From contig JAVTVY010016099.1 in the NCBI GenBank assembly GCA_036873755.1, positions 1 to 64,000 of the forward strand: DNA of 64,000 nt, given 5' to 3'. The stretch's first letter is position 1. Each line of letters opens with the position of its first letter. A program made the translations under genes and the position numbers. The DNA comes from Hanleya hanleyi (taxonomy: Eukaryota > Mollusca > Polyplacophora > Lepidopleurida > Hanleyidae). Positions 1-9,000 of the stretch are shown here, piece by piece. The notes under the pieces are model-generated. The model did not search any database. It saw nothing but the letters and a program-made list of their open reading frames with translations, and had not been told where the DNA came from.

Positions 1-9
1 ACCCTGGCT

Positions 10-474
10 CTATCGTTTATTTATAACGGGTATATCTTGGGGCGGAGTTTCTTTCTGATTTTCTTCGTGGACTTCCACAGTGGCCATGGTAAATGACCAG
101 TCCAACTCGTCTGATGACCGCTTGATAAGCACTTCATCCACATCCACCACGGCATCTTCCAATGCAGACCATAGATCAGGGTGAAGGGTAAAATGCACTA
201 TACCTCCATCTAGCCGAGCCAATTGAGCAAAGAAAGGGCCGCGTCGGATGTACACATCGTGACACAAGTGGATGAGGTCGCCGTCCAGTTCACCAGACAA
301 CACCCATTTGAATTTGGTCCAGCCCTCCCGGGACAGACGAATGTGAGCCGGGCACGGTTGTGTAGGGTCCGTGTCTCCCACCACCGCCTCCATGATATCG
401 ACCTTATCCGCATACACGTGCAGGAAAACCTCGGGGGTCAAGCTGAAATACGCCAGTACTATATGCTCCGTCAT
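10..474 (-). CDS. virus-like protein with two PC4-like motifs (paralogue 1)
   Basis: Intronless frame of 154 residues. The ATG at 474 is chosen because a TATA box lies 40 bp upstream and because its N-terminus matches the paralogue at 546-1043; an in-frame GTG further upstream is less likely. Both paralogues share the pattern LTP..(F/G)LHVY.DKV, then GWTKFK.VLSGELDG, then FTL.PDLWSALE..V..VD. The blocks around GWTKFK and PDLWSALE each resemble the C-terminal strand-helix of the transcription cofactor PC4/Sub1 (a hydrophobic strand, then P/R..W..L followed by a helix with D-D), which suggests a double PC4-like fold that binds single-stranded DNA. That assignment is inference from reading. An AATAAA overlaps the last codons near 15-21, as is common in compact viral genomes. 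The frame could be a gene of an endogenous virus or Polinton-like element. It is intact within the window. Confidence 0.62.
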   Translation of the reverse strand: MTEHIVLAYFSLTPEVFLHVYADKVDIMEAVVGDTDPTQPCPAHIRLSREGWTKFKWVLSGELDGDLIHLCHDVYIRRGPFFAQLARLDGGIVHFTLHPDLWSALEDAVVDVDEVLIKRSSDELDWSFTMATVEVHEENQKETPPQDIPVINKR

Positions 475-513
475 GGTCAGTACGTGAATGGTACCAGATT
501 TCACTGTCTCTCG

Positions 514-521
514 TATTTATA
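514..521 (-). promoter_or_regulatory. TATA box of paralogue 1
   Basis: TATAAATA followed by CGAG on the minus strand, about 40 bp before the chosen ATG and only about 24 bp after the stop codon of the upstream gene. The same TATAAATACGAG block precedes the second paralogue, so the promoter was probably duplicated with the gene. Confidence 0.65.
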
Positions 522-545
522 GGGAGAACCCGTGAGATCAAAGGA

Positions 546-1043
546 TCAGGTGGTCATGTCATTGGGCTGACTGAGTGTAGCGGGGTAATCAATGGCATCG
601 TCGTCGGGTTCATGTAGTTGTTCATGGGGTTCAGCCAGCGCGTCCTCAATAGCACGAGCCCACCCCAACTGGTGTGATGATCGCTCGTCCGGTGTAAACA
701 GCTGGTCCACAATAGGCACCACTTTCTCCAAGGCTGACCACAGATCGGGGTCTAGGGTGAAGCCTCGCGTAGCATCTGGGTAGCGGCCCAGGCGTAGGAA
801 GAGGGAGGTACGGTATACGTAGATGGCATTATCTATGTGGATGAGGTTTCCGTCGAGCTCGCCGCTCAACACCCGTTTAAATTTGGTCCAGCCGTCACGA
901 GGTAGTGTGACCGTATTCGATACGGTCTCAGCGGGCGCCCAACAAATAGCTCCACGGTCTTCCACCAGGGTGACTTTATCTTCATAGACGTGTAACCCCA
1001 CCCGGGGTGTAAGGGGCAGGATGGCTCGTAGGACGGGTGACAT
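546..1043 (-). CDS. virus-like protein with two PC4-like motifs (paralogue 2)
   Basis: Intronless frame of 165 residues, tandem paralogue of the gene at 10-474 and in the same orientation. The ATG at 1043 begins MSPVLRAILPLTP, which aligns with the other copy. The two conserved blocks are GWTKFKRVLSGELDG and FTLDPDLWSALEKVV. Between them both copies have a short strand with VY and an F..L.R segment, as expected if two similar half-domains pair with each other. The C-terminal 40 residues are acidic (EPDDD) and differ between the copies. The TATA box is 52 bp upstream. Spacing to neighbours is very tight, and the stop of the next gene (1106) is 4 bp from this gene's TATA box. A DNA-binding or transcription role is inferred from the PC4-like pattern only. 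Confidence 0.62.
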   Translation of the reverse strand: MSPVLRAILPLTPRVGLHVYEDKVTLVEDRGAICWAPAETVSNTVTLPRDGWTKFKRVLSGELDGNLIHIDNAIYVYRTSLFLRLGRYPDATRGFTLDPDLWSALEKVVPIVDQLFTPDERSSHQLGWARAIEDALAEPHEQLHEPDDDAIDYPATLSQPNDMTT

Positions 1044-1094
1044 GCTTGGTCCAAATGTCGAACAGTGAATGACACACACTCTGTCTGAACCTCG

Positions 1095-1102
1095 TATTTA
1101 TA
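1095..1102 (-). promoter_or_regulatory. TATA box of paralogue 2
   Basis: TATAAATA followed by CGAG, identical over 12 bp to the box of paralogue 1. It sits between the stop codon of the upstream frame (1106) and the ATG at 1043. Confidence 0.65.
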
Positions 1103-1105
1103 GTG

Positions 1106-1432
1106 TCAATACCACAGCGCCAGGGTCAATAGGGCACAGACTAGTATGAGGCCAACCAGCCGGCGCTGGTTCCGGCGTGAGCGCTCCTGGTCCATAGCGC
1201 GAGCATCAAGGATGGCTGTCATAGTCCAGTAGTGGTGAGTGATGGCACGCCTCTCCATCGAGTGCACTCTGTGGAGGACCGCTTCTGTGAACTCGTTCAG
1301 GATCTGGCGTCGTCCCTCGTTGTCGTCGCCATCTGCAAACATGGACCGGACCACTGCTCGGTAACCCGTGAATGAATTCACCACGGTGGCATACTGTAAA
1401 ATGCGAGTCGCATGGGGCTGGATCTCCGCCAT
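1106..1432 (-). CDS. small tail-anchored membrane protein, virus-like cluster
   Basis: Intronless frame of 108 residues if it starts at the ATG at 1432. That ATG has a strong Kozak context (GCCATGG) and lies 41 bp after a TATA box. An upstream in-frame ATG at 1471 abuts the TATA box itself and is unlikely. The body is predicted mostly helical and charged. The C-terminus is RNQRR followed by a hydrophobic segment, LVGLILVCALLTLALWY, ending at the stop codon, which is the layout of a tail-anchored protein with the N-terminal part in the cytosol. No family recognised. It is the first of three collinear genes that share TATA spacing and lack introns. It could act at a membrane during infection if the cluster is viral, but nothing in the sequence shows that. 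Confidence 0.55.
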   Translation of the reverse strand: MAEIQPHATRILQYATVVNSFTGYRAVVRSMFADGDDNEGRRQILNEFTEAVLHRVHSMERRAITHHYWTMTAILDARAMDQERSRRNQRRLVGLILVCALLTLALWY

Positions 1433-1472
1433 GGCTCTGTAGAAATGAAGGTGTGGGATACAGAGGGACATG

Positions 1473-1479
1473 TTTTATA
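1473..1479 (-). promoter_or_regulatory. TATA box of the tail-anchored gene
   Basis: TATAAAA on the minus strand, 41 bp before the chosen ATG at 1432. The spacing matches the two downstream genes and supports that start. Confidence 0.5.
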
Positions 1480-1660
1480 GACCAGATGTAGCTCTACGGT
1501 GTAGTCCGTGATACGTACTATTCTGATGGGTTAGTCCAAAAAAAGGGAGCAACAACAACAACACAGATTACAGATCAATCCTTTTATTATGCGTGAACAA
1601 CATAGAAATGCATGTACTGACCTGTCTGTGGGAGGTTTCCCACAATGGCGTTCACCTTCG

Positions 1661-1740
1661 CGTCTTTTCGTGCACGTCCGTGTCTTTTCGTTAAAGTCCG
1701 TGTATCTTCGGTAAAGTCCGTGTCTTTTCGTAGACATGAC
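1661..1740 (+). repeat. 20-bp minisatellite, four units
   Basis: Four successive 20-bp units of the form TGTCTTTTCGTTAAAGTCCG with a few substitutions. It lies directly before the 35-bp array and upstream of the virus-like genes on their strand. Confidence 0.85.
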
Positions 1741-1765
1741 CGCGAGTACAATTTTTCTACAATCC

Positions 1766-2301
1766 GCCATCTTGTACCCAGCACCCACCATCCACACGCC
1801 GCCATCTTGTACCCAGCACCCACCATCCACACACACCGCCATCTTGTACCCAGCACCCACCATCCACACGCCGCCATCTTGTACCCAGCACCCACCATCC
1901 ACACGCCGCCATCTTGTACCCAGCACCCACCATCCACAGGCCGCCATCTTGTACCCAGCACCCACCATCCACACGCCGCCATCTTGTACCCAGCACCCAC
2001 CATCCACAGGCCGCCATCTTGTACCCAGCACCCACCATCCACACGCCGCCATCTTGTACCCAGCACCCACATTCCACACGCCGCCATCTTGTACCCAGCA
2101 CCCACCATTCACAGGCCGCCATCTTGTACCCAGCACCCACCATCCACAGGCCGCCATCTTGTACCCAGCACCCACCATCCACACACGCCGCCATCTTGTA
2201 CCCAGCACCCACCATCCACAGCCGCCATCTTGTACCCAGCACCCACCATCCACACACATGCCGCCATCTTGTACCCAGCACCCACCATCCACACACACAC
2301 G
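1766..2301 (+). repeat. 35-bp minisatellite, about 15 units
   Basis: About 15 copies of a unit containing GCCATCTTGTACCCAGCACC and CACCATCCACACGCC; most are 35 bp, some 34-38 bp because of extra CA pairs or single-base loss. Units are nearly identical, so the array is young or homogenised. The unit lacks stop codons in several frames and its length is not a multiple of three, so long open frames run through it on both strands. Those frames are not evidence of a protein. Confidence 0.93.
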
Positions 2302-2321
2302 CATGCGCACACGCCCAATTG

Positions 2322-2350
2322 TGACGTCAACAAAGGTTCTGCGCATGCGC
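2322..2350. promoter_or_regulatory. CRE palindrome next to NRF1-type palindrome
   Basis: A full CRE octamer, TGACGTCA (2322-2329), is followed 11 bp later by GCGCATGCGC (2341-2350), the consensus NRF1 palindrome. Both sites are typical of animal CpG promoters. The nearest candidates are the virus-like genes to the left (-) and the cPLA2 exons to the right (+), but no transcript start is visible. Confidence 0.4.
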
Positions 2351-2979
2351 ACTGACGCGCTATTCTATCAATTTACGCCTTGTATACTACTACCATGTCG
2401 GATTTGAGACAAAATAACTTTGACAGGAAGACAGCATATCATGACAGTGCTTAAATGCGGCATACAGGATTGATAGTTTGTACTGTTTACTGGCTTAGTC
2501 ATAACAGCTCCTAGTCATCCATGCATGGTCACTCAGGGCTGGAGTATCTGTGAATGAATTTTTTTCGGAGCAGAAGAAATCTTTGGAGAAATAAAAACTA
2601 TTTCTCAGTCCCTCTTCACCTTGATTGAATAGTTTCTAAGTGGGTATTGTAGTAAGCTTTAAATGAATAAAAGTTACCGCTAGTTTGGCTGAGATTCATT
2701 GCACACTTGATGAAGCATTAGTACACAGTAAACTACCGGTAACCTCAAGAACCAAGTGTGTGTTTGGTGGACGGGGAGGAGGAGATAAAGCTAAATACCA
2801 TGCATGCATTGTTACATTTTTGCGTTATGCGAATTGGTGGATATGGAAACACTCATCTGATCAAATCTCGGTAGCTGCAATGCAGTGAGAAAAACCATAA
2901 ATAAATGGTTGATAGTGATGGAGAATTCCCTGGAACAATGCTTGATTGTATGGTTTATCTGCTCAAACTTTTCCTGCAG
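2351..2979. other. no gene seen
   Basis: AT-rich sequence with no frame resembling the upstream part of cPLA2 (C2 domain or the GXSGS nucleophile exon). It is either intron or the 5' flank of a truncated gene copy. Confidence 0.5.
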
Positions 2980-3094
2980 AGAAAACATTTGAGATTATCC
3001 GATCAGAGAAGAAAGCTTGAGAAGGCTGACGTCCCTATGCCCATCTATACCTGCCTTCACGTCAAGAAAAACGTCTCCGCTATGATATTCCACG
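2980..3094 (+). CDS. PLA2G4: cPLA2 exon a
   Basis: Acceptor TTTTCCTGCAG at 2979, donor GTAAGT at 3095; starts in phase 0 and ends with one base over. Encodes [13 protein letters not shown] followed by [21 protein letters not shown], matching the lipase-core segment just before the EFSPYEIG block of group IV enzymes. Confidence 0.85.
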
Positions 3095-6000
3095 GTAAGT
3101 CTTTCCATGCAGCCGTGAACAGCGATATAATCCAGATTGACCTTTCATGAAAACCATTTATATTATTTAAAATAAGTTATACTAGCTATACTATATATAC
3201 TATACTGGGTTTGTTCGTTACAAAAAAGTAAAAAAAAAATGGAGGTTAAAACTCGAAAACATCTCTTTGTAACGTATGATGCTGCAATGTGGGGTATCAC
3301 AGTCGTCTAAAGTCTGGTGTCTTGATTACCTCGCGTTCGATACTGCAGGACTAAACAGTCAATGGATAATGGCTGTGCAGAATATGTGTTTTTCTCGTCA
3401 AGAGACTCAAGAAACATACAAGTGTCATCATTGCTCGACTGTCAAGTCATATAGTATAATAGATACTGGTCCTAGGGGGCCACACCTACAATAACACTGG
3501 TGAAAACCCAGACTCCTACTTGCCCGTTTAGTTTTTCTAGGTTATACCTAGTATTCATTGTTTAGTATCTGCGGGTGCAAGTTTCGGGTTATTTTGGTCG
3601 AAAATTCTTATTCTTACAGGTAGGTTAAAACTCGAAAACATCTCTTTGTAACGTATGATGCTGCAATGTGGGGTATCACAGTCGTCTAAAGCCTGGTGTC
3701 TTGATTACCTCGCGTTCGATACTACAGGACTAAACAGTCAATGGATAATGGCTGTGCAGAATATGTCTTTTTCTCGTCAAGAGACTCAAGAAACATACAA
3801 GTGTCATCATTGCTCGACTGTCTTTGTTTTATTCCGTTTCCAGAATGGATGGAGTTCTCGCCGTATGAAATAGGTATGCCAAAGTATGGAACATTTCTGA
3901 AGCCGGAATTGTTTGGCAGTAAATTCTTCATGGGACACTTGGTGAAACAGTTTATCGAGCCACCCCTACATTTTCTGCAAGGTAAAATTCAAATGATGGC
4001 ATCGCCTCGATATGATTCATAAACATATTGAACCTTTACTACAGCAACTCTATTATTGGCTGAAGTTTCTTCCATTTTTCTCCACAGGCCAATTAAAATC
4101 CTCGATTTCTGTTTGAAAATTTAAATTGTCCAATCAATTGCTTTAAAGTAGAAAATATCCCGTGATGCACTGTTGTTTCTGTATAACCATTTTTTCTTTA
4201 TTTGGAGTTTTACAGTTTAAAGGCTGTCCATTTTAATTAGTCGTCTACTTTGGAGCTTGTCAAAAATCAATAGTTAACTCTGCATAAATTTTCTTTTTCG
4301 CAGCGTGTAGAACAAACTGGACTTTACAAAATGTATACGATTTCTCCATGATATCGATATATAATATATCACGCTTGAAATAACTTTGTAATTTTCCCCA
4401 TATGAAACTTCAGTACTGTTGTTTCATGTACTGCATCTCAGACGTCATAATGCATTCATGTCTACTGTCACAAAGGTCATTGATGCCGTATATAGTAATA
4501 ACAGGCGGTCCGCGGAAGTGTCGCTTGTATCCCATGCCCAGTGAAATTGCCGAGTGATAAACCGCACACACCTCTATCTATGACCGTTACCGGCATTGTT
4601 GACCTTTGTGCCAGTAAACAGGAATACATTATGACGTCTCCCTTTGTGATTGAGCCCCGGTACATGAAATAACTGTACTGGAGTTTTATATGGAGATAAT
4701 TACAAAGTTATTTCAAGCGTCATATATTATCGATATCATGGAATAATGGTAGCCATTTTGTAGAGTTTAGTTTGTTCTACACAATGCAAAAAAGAAAATT
4801 TAGAAAGTTTATTTATTTTAGAGAAGCTCCAAAGTAGACGACTAATTAAAATGGAGATACTATAGGATTGAAATTAGCAACCTAAGGCAATAGGTTAATT
4901 TTTCAAAAAAAAAACAAAAAACTTTCAGAACATACTTGGTCGACAAAATTCTAGTTTGTAAATCTTATTTACAAGACGTTAGAAGATATAGTCGATTGCA
5001 ATGCTGAGAACAGATATCGTATAACCAACTGAAAATTAACTACACTGCCTATCGCGGTCATCTCAAAGTAAGAGTCTTCCGGATGATCCTTGCGGATTAA
5101 TTGTATATCCAAGAAAAGAAACAACGATAAGAACAGTACTGGGCAGCAATAACTTCCCTCGGTCCCAATCGCGGTTAAAATAATGCTGCGCTAAAAGCTG
5201 ACACGTCGAGCAGAGAAAAAGGGCGCGACCCTCACGTGACTGCGCGTGAAGTCGCGTTGAGGAAAACGTTGTCCGGAACACCCTCGTGCGTTTTCAAATA
5301 CAACTAAGGCGCATGAGACGTTTGGTAAATATCACAGCCTGCGTCTATTATATTAGTAGCCGCGAGAGTGTTTTTCTTCGGCCGCAATGAAACGCGCATA
5401 CTTTTGGAACGACAAGAATTCCCTCACGTTTCGATTTTTCTCTAGTCGCGTTCAAGGTTCTGGAATACATTATTGGCAAGGGCCACATGTTGACATTCAG
5501 CACGCAGATAACACAGGGATCAGCTTGGTATGACGATCATATTCAAAATATACACATGTGTAGGTGCGTCCTCAATAAATTACGGATATATATATGGTTT
5601 TTAATATTTCGAAGCTTGAAAAGAAGTTCACCTTTCATTATTCCTATTCCCAAGATACTTTTGACTTTGTGATATTAAGCAGGTTAGATCCCGCTCTCCA
5701 AAGTGAAGGTAAAAAAGTTCGTTTTTCCTTAATAACTTTTGATTCCTTCTTATCCAATGATCGAGAACTTCAGGCGCATTAATCTATCTATTGTTCCATG
5801 TCCTAAAATGTGACATTTGAAGAACCAGTCAATGTTCTTCCAATACCACGACAAATATTTGGTCTATTATTATGCAAACTAGATAGATGACAATTTTTTT
5901 ACTGCCCTTGCATGGGGATATATATGTCTGTGGGCGTCTGGAAAGAATTTTGCTGAATTCATTATGTATGTCCAATCGTCGTAATGCGGTTTTCGAGAAT

Positions 6001-9000
6001 TTCCAAAGCTTTTCACATTTCTCCACAGCTAAAATACTTTAACGATACATTCTGACAATACGAATCAACCAATCTGCTGTATTGAAGTTAAAAGATATCC
6101 CGGAAGATATATGGCAATTTTCACATTAAAGCATGGAGATGTTAAATGTTTTAGGTATATGGGGCAGCGCTTTCTGTATCCAGTTTAAGAGGTTATTCCA
6201 AGATGACAAGTCCGTGGATCTGGTGGAATTAGAACGCCAAGAGAGAGAAGATATCGGTAAGAGAACTACACACGAAATATACTCGTGCTATTTTAACACT
6301 ACTCGTCTCCTATATTTTGTTATTTTCACTCCACCAGTTTTGAAACTTTCTACGATGTGCGAAGTTACGGGGCTTATTACGCCTCTCAACCCGAGGGAGA
6401 TGACCTTCATATAAACCCTGACTCGGGAACGCTTCCATTTCCAACTTAAATTTTGCCTTTAAGGCTTCTCACACGACCAGACACTGTTAAAACATAAAAT
6501 GTGATGTGCCATCATGTAAAGACTCTATTACAATGAACACTTCATGTTCAAGAGAGACGGATCTTAAAGTCTAAATACAAACAGGTTTGTTCATGCTTAA
6601 ATACAGTCAGATAAACTACTTGACCTAAACGCTTATCCAATCACGGTTACGTGCTACCGTTAACAAGTGGTGATTTGCTATCACTATCATTTGGTTTGTT
6701 TCTTCTCAAGAGCCCACGTGCTTTTGTGAATATTTAATTAGTATCATACCTTCTTGAACTCGGTTCTTAATTAAAATCTTCAGCCGCGATGAAAACTAAT
6801 CAATCCAGTCTAGCACTGAATCCTGTTTGAGGAAACAGTTTGTATCGTTCACTTTACAACATGCACTGACAGGAAACCTGACTTGTTGGTCAAGCATCAT
6901 CATTTCAAACCACTCACTGACCTTAGTGTATGTAATTCAGATTGAACCGTTCACTGATCTCCACATACAAACATGCATACATAGCTGTACACTGAAAACG
7001 ATCTTCTGTCAGTTCTATAATTTAATTTTACCAAACATTATAATGATTATCAAATATATGCAGTATTCTTTGAATCTTCAAAACCCATCTCGCATTTCAC
7101 ATAGTGTTGTTAAGACTAATGTTTTGTATTAGCTACTCAAGTGTTTGGAGTGAATAAGCTCTTTTTCATCTCAAAGGGTTTAGTCAATCATTACGAACTC
7201 CTCTAAAATGTTCACAGTGTTCCAAACATGTTCAGTCAGCAGACACATCTTGTTCTGATTAGTCAGTCGTCAAAATACTTGTTAATGACAACGATTCGAG
7301 CAAACGAACAAAGTATCGTTCTCGTGACAACCTGTTGGCTTCATTGAAACCTGATGACTTCACCCAATCCGATCTCTCACTGACCCTTTCCATATGTGTA
7401 TATCTGGTCTGATTCATTCGAACAGGATATCGCATGTAGCATATACATTCCGCTGGGTTTTTTTTACTATTTCCACAGAGTAAAAGAGTTTGCTCTCATA
7501 TATCAGTTGCCCACTTGCCAGTATGGTGTAGATAACGCCATAAATGTTACGCTGTACATGTATTTGGTCTGTTATACCTTTCCTCAGAGAGGGAGCTCAC
7601 AGAAGATCTAGAAACGCAAGACGCAGACGACACCGATTCCAGTGACACAGACGACGAAGTGCACGTGCAGGATGACGTCCAATCTCCCGCCGTTCAGGCG
7701 CAGTCTAACAAAGCCTCGTTTTGGACGACACTCCTCCAGAAAATGTTCGAAAGCAATTCCTTCCCTTTCCTTGGAACACGTGAAGGCAGGGCAGCTATGG
7801 TTCACAACTTTATGAGGGGCCTCTCAGTCAGCAAGCGTTATCCATTTTCGCCTTTTGAGGTGAAAACATCCGAAGGTTGGTGTGTAACTACTGCTGTTCC
7901 TCAGAAGTTCAACTTTACATGGTCTTGTTTTAAGTACCACCGGAGTATTGATTGAAAGTTTAATGTTAAAAGGTCCGTTGACGAAGTGTATTTTTGCATT
8001 ATAATTCTTTTCTGGTGGTTGGGATTATTTGTCATTGGCGCTTCGGCCGTTGATAGAAATTCTATTGCGGTTAATTCGCTTTTGCTATCATTTATAACTG
8101 CAAGAGTATACAAAAGTGTCATGTTCAAAACGTAAGCCCGTTCGCATCATCCTCACTGAAAGCAGTGTTTCGCCTAAGATGGTTCTCATGGGAGAATAAA
8201 AAATTATTAACGGAGTTTGAAGGGTATAAAAGCCATTGATCAAACGCAACATTGGAAGGGCGGTGGAAAACGATGCCGGCATACTGACAAGAAGTCGTAT
8301 GAAGAATACCTGTCCCATAGAGTTACAATACGTACTGTGTTCAATTTACAGATACATTCGACGGGATATTCGAGATGCATCCCACGTCCCACAAGAAGCT
8401 GTACGTTGTCGATGGCGGTCTGACGTTCAACTCGCCCTACCCGCTTGTCCTTCGACCACAGAGATCCGTCGATCTTCTTCTGTCCTTTGATTTCAGTGCT
8501 CGTCCCTCCGACAACTCGCCTCCATTCAAGGTAGACTTTATACTAAATATAATTTTACGAATATATGCGACAAGCATCATTTGTGTAACTTTTGTGTATA
8601 CTACTCGTGTGTATAAAGTAACACTGCCGTAATAATTGTAGCGCTGAATTATGTAAAGTCGATGTCAAAGACCTGCGTCTTGAAAACTGCAGGCCCATTT
8701 ATTTAAGAATGATGATTCTCAAACTTCTATGAAATGGTTTATACTTTCTGTCCTTATTTAGTGGTCCCTTGAGTGATATAGTATTCGCGACGAAAGCCGA
8801 TGTTAACAAAAAGCCGATTTGGCTATGGGCGTCTTCACTAGCCCCAGGGTTTTTATGTGCGGAACGTCCATTCTAATCCCTGGCGGAAGTTACAGTGACA
8901 GCTAGGCAACCTGTCATATTACTGGATGGGAGCCAGCCACAATCGACTGCAGCAAATCAGAATACTAGAACGCTTTGGGGAAGGGGGGGCAAGGCAACAC

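Noticed and set aside
1531..2407. Several open frames of 130-270 codons on both strands through the 35-bp array
   Set aside because: They exist only because the repeat unit lacks stop codons; there is no start context, domain or splice signal.
7860..7861. GAG/GTGAAA as the donor of cPLA2 exon d
   Set aside because: It would leave phase 0 while the next exon needs one carried base; the donor at 7876 gives the in-frame junction.
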